A DNA stretch of 31,029 bases, taken from Bacillota bacterium (GTDB lineage Bacteria > Bacillota > Clostridia > Tissierellales > Peptoniphilaceae). Shown here one piece after another: positions 16,983-26,077 of the stretch (its first letter is position 1; each line of letters opens with the position of its first letter). Location: assembly GCA_023442495.1 (NCBI GenBank), contig JAEZZB010000026.1:1-31029 (forward strand), given 5' to 3'. The notes under the pieces are model-generated. The model made no database searches and had not been told where the DNA came from. It saw nothing but the letters and a program-made list of their open reading frames with translations. Position numbers and translations under genes: made by a program.

Positions 16983-17048
16983 AATACTCTCCCTTAATAT
17001 TTCTAAAAATTACTGTAATCTATTATTACCCAATAATTAATAATATAA

Positions 17049-17396
17049 TCATAAAACAATTCCTTTATCCTTGATATCATTATTTAATATTTGTAAATTT
17101 ATTTCATTAATAAGCTTATCTGCAAATTCGTAATATTCGTAATCGCCTTTGTGTGGAGGAATTAAAGGTGCGTTATTTTCTTCACGTAAGACATTGATAT
17201 GATTTATAATTTGAGAATATTCTTCCTCTTTAATTATCTTTAGAATATCAAGCTGAGCAACAGATTTTATAATGTGGGTTTTATTTTCTATGTCAAATTG
17301 AATAATACCTCCACTTATCTTTATATCTTTTCCGTGAGGAAAATATTGATATTCTAATATATTATTTTTCTTAGAAATAAGTTTGTATGTTAACAT
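17049..17396 (-). CDS. Hypothetical 115-residue protein
   Basis: I do not recognise this protein. It is small, mixed-charge and soluble, with no signal peptide or membrane segment. It starts MLTYKLISKKNNILEYQYFP and contains GGIIQFDIENKTHII, a likely beta-rich N-terminal half, followed by a helical, Glu/Asn-rich C-terminal half (YYEFADKLINEINLQIL). It starts eight bases after the trpS stop with an AGAGGGA ribosome site, so it is the third gene of the folD-trpS operon. Codon use resembles the neighbours, which argues for a real gene. Confidence 0.75.
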   Translation of the reverse strand: MLTYKLISKKNNILEYQYFPHGKDIKISGGIIQFDIENKTHIIKSVAQLDILKIIKEEEYSQIINHINVLREENNAPLIPPHKGDYEYYEFADKLINEINLQILNNDIKDKGIVL

Positions 17397-17404
17397 ATTC
17401 CCTC

Positions 17405-18406
17405 TTATTTTATTTGTAAAAATCCTACTTTTCTATATACTTTATCAATCATACGTGATGTTTTTCTTCTAGCATTTTCAGCACCTTTTATAAGGATATC
17501 ATCAATTTTTTCTTTATCTTGAATTATTTCATTATATTTTTCTTGAAATTTTGATAAATCTGCAATTATTAATTCTGCTAAATCGGCTTTGAATACACCA
17601 TAACCTTGATTTTTATATTTTTCAACAATTTCTTGCGTTGTAAAATCGCTAAATGCAGAATATAAATCGATTAAGTTTTTTAACCCTTTTTGTTCTTCAT
17701 TGTAGTCAAAATTACTCAATGAGTCGGTAACTGCTGACATTACTTTCTTTTTAATTGTATTTGCATCATCAAAAAGGAAAATTGAAGCATTTTTATCTTG
17801 ATCTGACTTACTCATTTTCTTTTCAGGATTTCTTAGTGACATTATTTTCATAGTCGTTTCATTTATGATTGAATCCGGCACTGTGAAAGTTTCAGAATAT
17901 TTACTATTAAATCTTATAGCTAAATCACGAGCAAGCTCCATATGTTGTTTTTGATCAATTCCAACTGGTACAAAATCTGCATTGTATGCCAAAATATCTG
18001 CCGCCATTAAAACAGGATATGTAAATAATGCAGCATTATTATTGTCTTCGCCTCTTGCAATTTTATCTTTAAATTGTGTCATTCTTGATAGTTGCCCCAT
18101 ATATGAAATGCTGTTTAGAACCCAATAAAGTTTTAAATGATCTGTATTGTGAGATTGAACAAATAAATTAACTCTATCTGGATCAAGTCCTAATGCCATG
18201 TATATTGCAACTATTTCTTTAGATCTTCTTCTTAAATCTGCAGGAACTTGTGGAACTGTGATTGAGTGTAAGTCAGCTACACCAATATAACATTCATATT
18301 CATCTTGTAATTTAATAAAATTTTTAATTGCTCCTAAATAATTCGCAATCGTCAATTCCCCAGATGGTTGAACTAAACTTAATACTACTTTTTTCTTATC
18401 TGTCAT
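17405..18406 (-). CDS. trpS: Tryptophan-tRNA ligase
   Basis: Charges tRNA-Trp with tryptophan. It has 333 residues, the usual length for bacterial TrpS. The class I ATP motifs are PSGELTIANYLGA at 14-26 and KMSKS at 197-201. In relatives the first motif reads TIGNYLGA; here the glycine (third position of HIGH) is Ala21, encoded by GCG, a single-base change from GGG. FTYPVLMAADILAY and VPVGIDQKQHMELARD are the tryptophan-site segments and look normal. Its start overlaps folD by 11 bases. No T-box leader is seen, which fits its place inside an operon. Confidence 0.95.
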   Translation of the reverse strand: MTDKKKVVLSLVQPSGELTIANYLGAIKNFIKLQDEYECYIGVADLHSITVPQVPADLRRRSKEIVAIYMALGLDPDRVNLFVQSHNTDHLKLYWVLNSISYMGQLSRMTQFKDKIARGEDNNNAALFTYPVLMAADILAYNADFVPVGIDQKQHMELARDLAIRFNSKYSETFTVPDSIINETTMKIMSLRNPEKKMSKSDQDKNASIFLFDDANTIKKKVMSAVTDSLSNFDYNEEQKGLKNLIDLYSAFSDFTTQEIVEKYKNQGYGVFKADLAELIIADLSKFQEKYNEIIQDKEKIDDILIKGAENARRKTSRMIDKVYRKVGFLQIK

Positions 18407-19226
18407 TTTTTACTCCATTTAAATATGTATTTCTAATAATAAAATTCGCGTTTAATCTGCCAATTCCCCTTAAAGATGGTAGATATGAAATTTCTTTATT
18501 CTCCAAATATTTATAATCAAAATCACCATAATATTTTCCGTCTTTTTCAGAAATGCCTAAATCAATTAAAATTGAATGCTTTTTAAACTCAATTTTTTTG
18601 AAATAATTAGCTCTACCAATTGCTGAAACAACTATGTCATAATCTTTTATTTTTTCTTCTAGATTTTTTGTTTTGGAATGCGCCATTGTAACCGTCGCGT
18701 CATTGTCTATAAGCATATTTAATAATGGTTTCCCAATAATATTAGATCTATTGATAATTAAGATGTCTTTACCAGCTAATTCTATAATCTCTTTTAAATA
18801 ATAAAGAGTTGCTGTTGCTGTTGTTGGAACATTTATATAATTTTTATCAATAAATAAATTTTGAGAAGATTTAATATTAAGACCATCAACATCTTTCGTA
18901 ACATCTATATTATTTAATATTTCATTTTGATTGAAATCTATTTCTAAAGGAGTGAATATTAATATTCCGCTGACTTCTTTATCATTATTTTGTTTCTCTA
19001 AATATTTTAATAAATCCTTTTTTGGGGTATTTTTCTCAAAATAAGTATTTCTAATCTCAACCCCTAATTTTTTAGCTTCTATAAGAATTGATTTTTCAAA
19101 GGATTTTGCTCCTCCATTATCTCCAACTCTTATTGTAGATAAAATGAATTTTCTATTGCTATTATCTATTTGAATTTTTAATTCATTAGAAAATTTATCA
19201 TAGATTTCTTTTATGCTTAATTCCAT
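18396..19226 (-). CDS. folD: FolD-family methylene-THF dehydrogenase with altered cyclohydrolase site
   Basis: FolD normally oxidises 5,10-methylene-THF and hydrolyses methenyl-THF to 10-formyl-THF. The 276 residues keep the fold: VGDN at 34-37, GILIFTPLE at 87-95, KDVDGL at 111-116, the cofactor segment INRSNIIGKPL and ATVTMAHSKT. Aligned without gaps, the catalytic Tyr and Lys of YVxxK are Phe43 and Ile47, and the Gln of VQLPLP is Phe91; the Asp of DVDG is kept. The Lys and Gln are needed for cyclohydrolase, and yeast monofunctional Mtd1 also lacks them (from memory). A dehydrogenase-only enzyme is therefore likely, with the hydrolase elsewhere or bypassed by Fhs. GAGAGGA precedes the ATG. 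Confidence 0.88.
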   Translation of the reverse strand: MELSIKEIYDKFSNELKIQIDNSNRKFILSTIRVGDNGGAKSFEKSILIEAKKLGVEIRNTYFEKNTPKKDLLKYLEKQNNDKEVSGILIFTPLEIDFNQNEILNNIDVTKDVDGLNIKSSQNLFIDKNYINVPTTATATLYYLKEIIELAGKDILIINRSNIIGKPLLNMLIDNDATVTMAHSKTKNLEEKIKDYDIVVSAIGRANYFKKIEFKKHSILIDLGISEKDGKYYGDFDYKYLENKEISYLPSLRGIGRLNANFIIRNTYLNGVKNDR

Positions 19227-19265
19227 ATTTTCCTCTCTAGATATTAATATCTTTCCATTATTTAT

Positions 19266-19271
19266 ATTATA
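19266..19271 (-). promoter_or_regulatory. Extended -10 box upstream of folD
   Basis: On the minus strand TGATATAAT is an extended -10 element about 40 bases before the folD ATG. No good -35 box is present, as is common for extended -10 promoters. It lies just upstream of the potD terminator on the opposite side of the spacer. Confidence 0.4.
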
Positions 19272-19297
19272 TCATAGAAAAATAATTGCATTGAAAA

Positions 19298-19322
19298 ATC
19301 TCGTCTATAAATAAGACGAGAT
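19298..19322 (-). terminator. Terminator of the pot operon
   Basis: ATCTCGTCT (19298-19306) and AGACGAGAT (19314-19322) form a nine-pair stem with a seven-base loop. On the minus strand the stem runs straight into TTTTTC. It lies about 170 bases past the potD stop. The rest of the 19227-19493 spacer shows no gene. Confidence 0.8.
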
Positions 19323-19493
19323 CTAAATTTGAGTATTATGACTTTGTTAAAATAATTTTATAATTAAATGCTGACAAAATAAACAATACTTTAGAATTGA
19401 TTGCAATATTAATATTGTATAAGACAGACACAATTTTAATTTAAGTTTTAATATCGAAATTTCACCAATATCATTATCTTATATTATTTTTTA

Positions 19494-20522
19494 TTATTTA
19501 TTCTTTACTTCTTCCCAAGCATCTTCAAATGTTTCTGTGAAATCTCCAAAATCACTATAAACTTCTTTTTCATCCATTTCATCCAAATCAGGATAAATCA
19601 CTTCAAAATGTTCAATTGATTTAACTGGTTCTAAATCTCTCGCCTTTGTAATTGGTGTTCCTTGTTCATCGCCTGAAATAGCTGCAATATCAGGTCTACA
19701 GAAGAAGTCAATTAATTTTAATGCGTTTTCATAGTTTTTAGCATCTTTTGGAATTGCAAAATTGTCTATCCAAAGATTTGTGACTGTTGGTAAATAGTAA
19801 TCTAAATTCGGGTTTTCAGCCATAGCTTCTCTTGCTTCTCCAGAGTATACAACTGCTATTGCACCATTGTTATTTACCATATGTTGTTTAATTTCATCTT
19901 GTAAATATGCAGTTACTAATGATTTTTGATTTATCATTAATTTTTGAACCTCTTTTAATTGTTCTTTATCAGTTGAGTTTGCACTATATCCTAGATGCCA
20001 ATATCCTGGCGCCATTGAATCTCTTGAAGAATCAAGCATCCAAATTTGACCTTTATATTTTTCATTGAATAATATGTCCCACTCATGCATATCTGCCGGA
20101 TCTACTTTTGTCTTGTTGTATAAAATACCTACTGTACCGTAAAACATTGGGATTGAATATTTATTGTCAGGATCAAAGTCTCTATCTAAAAAAGCTTCTC
20201 CAATTTCATCAAAGTTTTCAAGTTGTGAATGGTCAACTTCTCTTAACATTCCTTCATTTATCATTTTTTCTACCATGTATTCTGAAGGAACTATTACATC
20301 ATAATCTGATGGAGAGTTTTTTACTACTGTATACATATTTTCATTTTCGTCAAATTCTGAATATACAACTTTTATGCCTGTTTCTTCTGTGAATTTTACA
20401 AGTACTTCATCTTTAATTGTTCCACCCCAATTGTAAAAAGAAACTGTTTCTTGTTTTTCTGATGAACAAGCTGTCAAAACAAATGGTAATACTAATAAAA
20501 GAGCTAATATTTTCTTTTTCAT
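19494..20522 (-). CDS. potD: Polyamine ABC transporter substrate-binding lipoprotein
   Basis: Extracellular lipid-anchored protein that captures spermidine or putrescine for PotABC. It has 342 residues. The signal peptide MKKKILALLLVLPFV ends in the lipobox LTAC with Cys19 as lipid site. SFYNWGGTIKDEVLVKF is the characteristic first strand, LDSSRDSMA matches the DDxRE segment, and LWIDNFAIP carries the Trp/Asp pair that binds the polyamine. Its ATG shares one base with the potC stop (TAATG). It is the last gene of the operon, before a strong terminator. Which polyamine it prefers cannot be read from sequence. Confidence 0.93.
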   Translation of the reverse strand: MKKKILALLLVLPFVLTACSSEKQETVSFYNWGGTIKDEVLVKFTEETGIKVVYSEFDENENMYTVVKNSPSDYDVIVPSEYMVEKMINEGMLREVDHSQLENFDEIGEAFLDRDFDPDNKYSIPMFYGTVGILYNKTKVDPADMHEWDILFNEKYKGQIWMLDSSRDSMAPGYWHLGYSANSTDKEQLKEVQKLMINQKSLVTAYLQDEIKQHMVNNNGAIAVVYSGEAREAMAENPNLDYYLPTVTNLWIDNFAIPKDAKNYENALKLIDFFCRPDIAAISGDEQGTPITKARDLEPVKSIEHFEVIYPDLDEMDEKEVYSDFGDFTETFEDAWEEVKNK

Positions 20523-21325
20523 TAAATGTAATTCTCCTTTTTCTTATTTAACTGTCTAATTTGTGAAAAATTAGATGCTATAAGTAATATTAAAACAACT
20601 ACAAACATTATCGCTGAAAGTGCATTAATTGTAGGTTCTATACCTTTTTTTGTCATTGAAAATATCATAGTTGATATGGTATTTGTTCCTGGAGCAACAT
20701 TGAAAAATGAAATTACAAAATCATCAATTGAAAGTGTAAATGCCATCATCGCGCCAGCAATTATACCTGATTTTATTTCGGGTATTACTACCTTGAAAAA
20801 TGCTGTTATTGGTGTAGCTCCTAAGTCTAAAGCTGCATCAATAAGATTTCTATCCATAATTCTTACTTTTGGTAAAACTGCTAAAACTACATAAGGTATT
20901 GTAAAAGCTACATGTGAAAGTATTAATCTTATCAAACCTTTTGGAAGATTTAACATTCCAAATAATACCATTAAGGAAATTGCAATTACTATATCTGGAT
21001 TTAATACTGGTAAATCATTTAAACCAAGTATTAATCTTCTACTTTTTTTTCTAAATTCTGATAAACCAACAGCTGCAAGTGTACCTATTATGGTTGAAAT
21101 TATTGTTGCTACAATTGCAACGATAATAGTTGTTTCAACTGCATTCATAATATATCTATCTCTAAATAATTCTCCATACCATTTTAGAGAAAAACCTGTC
21201 CATACACCAAATATTCTTGATTGATTGAATGAAAACACAATCAATACCGCAATTGGTGCATATAGAAAAATGAAGATTAAGATTAAATACAATTTTTCAA
21301 GCATATTTGTTTTTGTATTATTCAT
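20522..21325 (-). CDS. potC: Polyamine ABC transporter permease PotC
   Basis: Inner membrane permease of the spermidine/putrescine importer. It has 267 residues and about six hydrophobic helices. The loop that contacts PotA is visible near residue 170 as LDLGATPITAFFKVVIPEIKSG, the EAA motif of this family. The start overlaps potB by eight bases. It forms the channel with PotB. Length and motif placement are normal. Confidence 0.92.
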   Translation of the reverse strand: MNNTKTNMLEKLYLILIFIFLYAPIAVLIVFSFNQSRIFGVWTGFSLKWYGELFRDRYIMNAVETTIIVAIVATIISTIIGTLAAVGLSEFRKKSRRLILGLNDLPVLNPDIVIAISLMVLFGMLNLPKGLIRLILSHVAFTIPYVVLAVLPKVRIMDRNLIDAALDLGATPITAFFKVVIPEIKSGIIAGAMMAFTLSIDDFVISFFNVAPGTNTISTMIFSMTKKGIEPTINALSAIMFVVVLILLIASNFSQIRQLNKKKENYI

Positions 21326-22127
21326 GTTTACCTCCTGTTTCTACAGATTCTTTATCAAATAGTATAGAAATAAATATTACAACCATTAAGAAAGTAGCTA
21401 GTGCTGATCCATATCCCCAGTTTCCAGTTTTTGAGAAGGATCTTTCAATTACATTACCCACCATATTTACCATACCTCCTCCTAGAAGTTCAGAAACTTC
21501 AAATGTTGAAATTACTGGTACAAATACCATTGTAATCCCTGAAATTACTCCTGGCATTGATAATGGAAATATTACTTTTCTAAATGTTTGCTTTTTATCT
21601 GCTCCCAAATCATGAGCCGCTTCAATTAGACTATAATCTATTTTTTCAAGTGCTGTATAAATAGGTAATATCATAAATGGTAAATAGTTGTATGTCATAC
21701 CTAAAACTACTGCTAATTCAGTATATAAAAATGATTTATACTCTATTCCAAACCAAGATAGTATATTATCTAATACTCCATTTTGAGATAGTATTGTTAC
21801 CCATGCATATGATCTCAATAAGAAGTTCATCCACATAGGTACCATGATTAACATCATAGCAAGTGTTCTATAATTCATATTTAATTTTGTCATAAAATAT
21901 GCAAATGGATACGCAATCAATAATGTAATTATAGTAGTTATAAAAGCGATTCTAAATGAAACAATTATTGATTTTAGAGTAGTTCCTGCAAATATTTGAG
22001 CAAAATTTGCAAGTGTAAAACTTCCATTTTTTGTGAATGCATAATACAAAACCATGAATAAAGGAACGACTATGAAAATTGCCAACCAAACAATATATGG
22101 ATATGCTAAGTCTTTAATTTTCTTCAA
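21318..22127 (-). CDS. potB: Polyamine ABC transporter permease PotB
   Basis: Second permease subunit of the polyamine importer. It has 269 residues and six predicted membrane helices. The cytoplasmic EAA loop is [20 protein letters not shown] followed by [10 protein letters not shown]. The order potA-potB-potC-potD is that of the E. coli and clostridial operons. The start overlaps the potA stop by 14 bases, indicating tight translational coupling. Nothing unusual. Confidence 0.92.
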   Translation of the reverse strand: MKKIKDLAYPYIVWLAIFIVVPLFMVLYYAFTKNGSFTLANFAQIFAGTTLKSIIVSFRIAFITTIITLLIAYPFAYFMTKLNMNYRTLAMMLIMVPMWMNFLLRSYAWVTILSQNGVLDNILSWFGIEYKSFLYTELAVVLGMTYNYLPFMILPIYTALEKIDYSLIEAAHDLGADKKQTFRKVIFPLSMPGVISGITMVFVPVISTFEVSELLGGGMVNMVGNVIERSFSKTGNWGYGSALATFLMVVIFISILFDKESVETGGKHE

Positions 22128-23163
22128 TTTGTTCCTCCTTTTTCATTTCATGAATAGCATCAGGAACTATTAATAAACCTACTTCTTGTCCAACTTTTTT
22201 GTCATAAATTGAATGAACTTTGTATTCAAATCCATTTACATCTACTATCATTTCCCAATGAACGCCTTTGAATGTAAGTATCTTTACTACACCTGTAATC
22301 ATTCCTTTTGAAGGTTCTACTAATTCAATATCTTCAGGTCTAATAACTACGTCAATTCTTTCATTCTTTTCAAATCCTTTATCTAAAGAGTCAAATATAT
22401 GATCTGAAAACTTAACTTTGTTATCTTCAACTGCGACTGCATCTAAGATATTTGATTCACCAATAAATCTTGCTACAAATTCATTTTTAGGTTCGTTATA
22501 TATATCAATAGGAGTTCCTATTTGTTGGATTCTACCATTATTCATTACAACAATAGTGTCACTCATTGTAAGAGCTTCCTCTTGATCATGAGTTACATAT
22601 ATAAATGTAATTCCAACTTTTCTTTGTATTCGTTTTAATTCATTTTGCATAGATTTTCTAAGTTTTAAGTCAAGAGCTCCAAGTGGTTCATCAAGTAATA
22701 AAACTTTTGGTTTATTAACTAAAGCTCTTGCAATAGCTACTCTTTGTTGTTGTCCCCCAGACAGTGAGTCAATAGAACGATTTTCATAACCTTCTAAATT
22801 AACAAGTCTTAGCATTTCTTTTACTTCAGATTCAATAGTCTTTTTGTCTACTTTCTTTAATTTAAGACCAAATGCAATATTGTCAAATACATTTAAATGT
22901 CTAAATAATGAATATTTTTGAAAAACTGTATTTATATTTCTCTTATATGGAGGAACATCTTTTATATCTTTACCATCAAAGAATACATTTCCTGAAGTCG
23001 CTGTTTCAAAACCACCAATTATTCTAAGTGTAGTTGTTTTTCCACATCCTGAAGGACCTAATAATGTTAAAAATTCATTTTCGTCTACATATAAATTTAT
23101 ATCGTCTAAAACTACATTGTCACCAAAAGATTTTCTTAAATTTTTGATTTCGATAAGATGCAT
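22114..23163 (-). CDS. potA: Polyamine ABC transporter ATP-binding protein PotA
   Basis: ATPase that powers polyamine uptake. It has 349 residues: an ABC domain (1 to about 235) plus a C-terminal TOBE regulatory domain ([14 protein letters not shown] onward). Walker A is GPSGCGKTT at 36-44, the signature is [15 protein letters not shown], Walker B is [12 protein letters not shown], and the switch His is in [10 protein letters not shown]; all are canonical. The gap from the regulator gene upstream is 11 bases, so the regulator and transporter are one transcript. Confidence 0.94.
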   Translation of the reverse strand: MHLIEIKNLRKSFGDNVVLDDINLYVDENEFLTLLGPSGCGKTTTLRIIGGFETATSGNVFFDGKDIKDVPPYKRNINTVFQKYSLFRHLNVFDNIAFGLKLKKVDKKTIESEVKEMLRLVNLEGYENRSIDSLSGGQQQRVAIARALVNKPKVLLLDEPLGALDLKLRKSMQNELKRIQRKVGITFIYVTHDQEEALTMSDTIVVMNNGRIQQIGTPIDIYNEPKNEFVARFIGESNILDAVAVEDNKVKFSDHIFDSLDKGFEKNERIDVVIRPEDIELVEPSKGMITGVVKILTFKGVHWEMIVDVNGFEYKVHSIYDKKVGQEVGLLIVPDAIHEMKKEEQIEEN

Positions 23164-23174
23164 AGTTCCTCCTC

Positions 23175-23714
23175 TTAAAAATTAGGTGGATTCGATATCC
23201 ACAATAATTTTGATTCGCCTTTATAATTATTTTTAATATATCTTTCTTCATCAGATTTATAATAAAAAGTTTCGCCTCTTTTTACTATAAATTCTTGATC
23301 ACCGTAATAAAGCTTAATTTCACCTTTTAGTACATATCCGAATTCTTCGCCTTCATTTGGATTATATCTTCTACTTTCTCCATCTTTCTCAAATGTAACT
23401 ATTATAGGTTCCATTTCATTCTTAACAGAATTAGGTACAATCCATTCCATTGTGTGTCCAAGTTTTTCATTAGTACCCACGAAAAAATCTTCCTGTTCAA
23501 ATATAATCTGCTCTTCTTCTGTTTCAGTAAAGAAATCTCCTAGATTAGTTCCGAGTGCTTCGAGAACATCAGCTAAAGTATCAACAGAAGGAGAATTTAA
23601 ATTTCTTTCTAATTGAGATATAAAACCTTTGGTAAGTTCAGATCTATCAGCCAATTCTTCCTGGGTAAGACCCATTTTTTTTCTAAGACTCTTGATTTTA
23701 TCACCTATTTCCAT
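23175..23714 (-). CDS. XRE-family regulator with cupin domain, probable pot operon regulator
   Basis: A 179-residue DNA-binding protein. Residues about 5-60 form a helix-turn-helix ([37 protein letters not shown]). The C-terminal part (about 105-178) is a small-molecule-binding cupin ([31 protein letters not shown]). Regulators of this build commonly lead potABCD operons and relatives such as PuuR sense polyamines; the ligand here is inferred. GGAGGGG precedes the ATG. The palindrome TTAATATATTAA at 23750-23761, between promoter and gene, is a candidate site for autoregulation. Confidence 0.88.
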   Translation of the reverse strand: MEIGDKIKSLRKKMGLTQEELADRSELTKGFISQLERNLNSPSVDTLADVLEALGTNLGDFFTETEEEQIIFEQEDFFVGTNEKLGHTMEWIVPNSVKNEMEPIIVTFEKDGESRRYNPNEGEEFGYVLKGEIKLYYGDQEFIVKRGETFYYKSDEERYIKNNYKGESKLLWISNPPNF

Positions 23715-23749
23715 TTCCCCTCCTTACATTCTTTTATTAAGTAAAAAAC

Positions 23750-23761
23750 TTAATATATTAA
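23750..23761. promoter_or_regulatory. Candidate operator palindrome before the pot operon
   Basis: TTAATATATTAA is a perfect 12-base palindrome. It follows TTAAGT-AAAAA-ACTTAA, a second inverted repeat at 23737-23753 that overlaps it. Both lie just downstream of the -10 box of the regulator gene, a usual place for repressor binding. All-AT palindromes are common in such DNA, so this is only a suggestion. Confidence 0.25.
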
Positions 23762-23772
23762 ACACTTATACC

Positions 23773-23800
23773 ATTATAACAGAATAAATATATAATACAA
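23773..23800 (-). promoter_or_regulatory. Promoter of the XRE/cupin-potABCD operon
   Basis: On the minus strand TTGTAT (23795-23800), 16 bases, then a perfect TATAAT (23773-23778), about 58 bases before the regulator start. Confidence 0.45.
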
Positions 23801-23921
23801 TACTTTTTTGTTTAAAACTTTGTGTTTTTTTGGGATTTTATTGAAAATATGTAGACTTTTTCTTTGATAATGTTACTATTCAATTTCATATTTCTGTGTG
23901 ATATTACCAATTCTTTCGTAC

Positions 23922-23950
23922 ATTAAAAATGTTTTATTTATATTTGTCAA
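23922..23950 (-). promoter_or_regulatory. Possible distal promoter toward the pot operon
   Basis: On the minus strand a perfect TTGACA (23945-23950), 17 bases, then TTTAAT (23922-23927). If used, it gives a leader of about 200 bases before the regulator. The DNA between holds no recognisable gene or riboswitch. Confidence 0.3.
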
Positions 23951-24066
23951 AATTGTATTAAATAGTTAAATATATAAACGATTGTTGAAAAAAATTAAGC
24001 AAATTAAAAGATATTTTTTATAGATTTATTGATTAAATTTAGATAAATTTTGAATTATTGAAATTA

Positions 24067-24191
24067 TATAGTATGAGATTTCATGTTTTTTACTATACAT
24101 GAGGTGATATACCGTTACAATTTTAGTATATCACCTCAAACTTATAACGCATACTATATATTTTTCAATTTTTAAAATATATAGTAAAAAG
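24067..24191. repeat. Cluster of three tandem stem-loops built from TATAGTA repeats
   Basis: Three hairpins follow one another in a gene-free spacer. The first pairs TATAGTA (24068-24074) with TACTATA (24092-24098). The second pairs GAGGTGATATAC (24102-24113) with GTATATCACCTC (24127-24138), a perfect 12-pair stem. The third pairs TACTATATATTTT (24153-24165) with AAAATATATAGTA (24175-24187), a perfect 13-pair stem. The outer arms can also pair with each other across the element (24067-24076 with 24151-24160, and 24088-24098 with 24181-24191), and one more TACTATAC follows at 24203-24210. It could be a structured RNA, a small non-autonomous element or a compound terminator. The rest of 23715-24301 is very AT-rich and holds no gene I can support. 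Confidence 0.6.
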
Positions 24192-24252
24192 TTATAAAAG
24201 CTACTATACTTTCCCATTTTTAAATTCCTCTAAAATCTTTTTATAATAAAAT

Positions 24253-24283
24253 AAGCACCCTATCAATATTTAACAGGGTACTT
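24253..24283 (-). terminator. Terminator of the thiI-ABC exporter operon
   Basis: AAGCACCCT (24253-24261) pairs with AGGGTACTT (24275-24283) with one mismatch and a 13-base loop. On the minus strand the stem is followed by ATTTTATT. It lies about 20 bases past the stop of the last ABC gene. Confidence 0.75.
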
Positions 24284-24301
24284 GTTTAAGATTTATATAA
24301 A

Positions 24302-26077
24302 TTAATTTCTATACATAGATGCGTATTTCCCATTCATTTCCATTAGTTCATCGTGGGTTCCTTCTTCTATCAATCTACCTTTTTCTAGTAAATAAATTCT
24401 ATCAGAATCTTTTATTGTTGAAAGACGGTGAGCAATTAATAATGTAGTTCTACCTATCTTTAATCTATCAAGCCCAAATTGAATTAGATTTTCAGTTTCC
24501 GTATCAACATTTGCTGTTGCTTCGTCAAGAACTAAGATTTTAGGATCTCTAACCATAGCTCTAGCAAATGAAATAATTTGTTTTTCTCCTGCTGAGAAAC
24601 CTGAACCCGATTCACCAACTAAACTATCTATTCCACCCTCTCTTTGAAGAATATTTTCTCCACCAACTAAAATTAAAGCGAGTTCAGCATCATTTTTACT
24701 AATTTTCGGATCAAATAATGCTATATTTTCATAAATTGTTCCTTGGAAAATATAAGGATTTTGAAATACTATAGCCATTTCTGATCGTACTGAAACCATA
24801 TCAAGTTCATTTATGTCAATTCCATCTATTGTAATTTCACCCTCATTAATATTATAGAACTTATAAATTAAATTCATAATTGTTGATTTCCCAGAACCTG
24901 TATGCCCTACAAACGCTGCTGAAGTTCCTTTTGGAATGTCGAGAGACAAATCATGTATTACATATTCATCATCTTTATATGCAAAGTTTACGTGATCAAA
25001 TTTGATATTTCCTTTCATATTTTCAATTTTTCTTTTTCCTTCTTCAAATGGTTCAACTCTCTGTAGTTCAAATATTTGATCTGCCGCAGATTTTGCTGAT
25101 TGAAGTTGACCAGCTTGATTCATTAAAGCGTTTATATTGTTATATAATTTTGCATTGTAGTCGATAAATACATATAGCGTACCTATTGAGAATAGCTCAA
25201 TTCCATTTAGAAAGTATCTACCAAATACTATAATTACTATTGCAATTATTATATTTACTAGTGTACCTGTGAAATTGTTAGATGAATATCCCCATAAAGT
25301 AGCCATTTTCCAACCCTCTCTATTCCATTTTTCATTAATATTGGAAAATTCATCATAGATTTCTTTTTCTTTATTAAACGCTTGTATAACTTCCATATTT
25401 TGAATATTTTCTGCTAAATTAGCATTCATTTCTGATCTGTATTTCTTGAGATTTCCTTGATATCGCAATGATTTATTGAAGAAATCCATAAAAGCAATAT
25501 ATAAAACTGGAGTTGCAATAATAGATATTAATCCAAGTCTCCAGTCAATTATAAAAAGGGTTAATAAAAGACCGAATGTTCTAATAATAATTACTAGAAT
25601 TTGTGAAAATAGCAGTTGAAATAGCATTCTGATATCTTTAGTATCACTTGTAATTCTATTTACTATTTTCCCAATTGCGTATTTATCAAAAAATTGAACT
25701 GGTAAGCTTACTACATGTCTAAATGTGTCTTTTCTAATATCAGTTGTAAGAGCATTTGATAATTTTGAAAATAAAATATATCCAAAATAAGAAATTATTG
25801 CTCCTACAGCTATTGATGCAAAATAGGCAAATACCATCAAATAAAATCTATTTTTATCTGGTGCTCCAATTCCTTCAGCAAGTTGTCCATCAAGTATTTT
25901 ACCAAGTATAATTGGTCCAATTAATTCAATTAAAGTTGCTGACAAAGTAAATACTACTGAAATGATTAATAGCCATTTAAACTTAAATAAATATTCTAAA
26001 ATTTTTTTGTTTCTAAATTGCGCTTTAATCTTAGGATCTTCTAAAATAAAGCTACCTTGTAATTCACCTTTATTCAT
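24302..26077 (-). CDS. Heterodimeric ABC exporter, subunit with catalytic Walker B
   Basis: A 591-residue half-transporter: six membrane helices (about 35-330), then an ATPase domain. Walker A is GHTGSGKS (391-398), Walker B LVLDEA keeps the catalytic Glu519, and the switch His is at 550. The signature is the non-canonical SAGEKQ (495-500). Paired with the upstream half-transporter, this gives one full ATP site (this Walker A/B with the partner's SGGQ) and one degenerate site, as in TM287/288, LmrCD and TmrAB exporters. The start overlaps the upstream gene by eight bases. The substrate is unknown; relatives move drugs, lipids or peptides. It is similar to the YheH/LmrD side. Confidence 0.9.
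   Translation of the reverse strand: MNKGELQGSFILEDPKIKAQFRNKKILEYLFKFKWLLIISVVFTLSATLIELIGPIILGKILDGQLAEGIGAPDKNRFYLMVFAYFASIAVGAIISYFGYILFSKLSNALTTDIRKDTFRHVVSLPVQFFDKYAIGKIVNRITSDTKDIRMLFQLLFSQILVIIIRTFGLLLTLFIIDWRLGLISIIATPVLYIAFMDFFNKSLRYQGNLKKYRSEMNANLAENIQNMEVIQAFNKEKEIYDEFSNINEKWNREGWKMATLWGYSSNNFTGTLVNIIIAIVIIVFGRYFLNGIELFSIGTLYVFIDYNAKLYNNINALMNQAGQLQSAKSAADQIFELQRVEPFEEGKRKIENMKGNIKFDHVNFAYKDDEYVIHDLSLDIPKGTSAAFVGHTGSGKSTIMNLIYKFYNINEGEITIDGIDINELDMVSVRSEMAIVFQNPYIFQGTIYENIALFDPKISKNDAELALILVGGENILQREGGIDSLVGESGSGFSAGEKQIISFARAMVRDPKILVLDEATANVDTETENLIQFGLDRLKIGRTTLLIAHRLSTIKDSDRIYLLEKGRLIEEGTHDELMEMNGKYASMYRN

Noticed and set aside
24067..24191. A CRISPR array or IS end, because of the repeated arms
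   Set aside because: The repeats alternate in orientation, have no regular spacers, and no transposase or cas gene is nearby.
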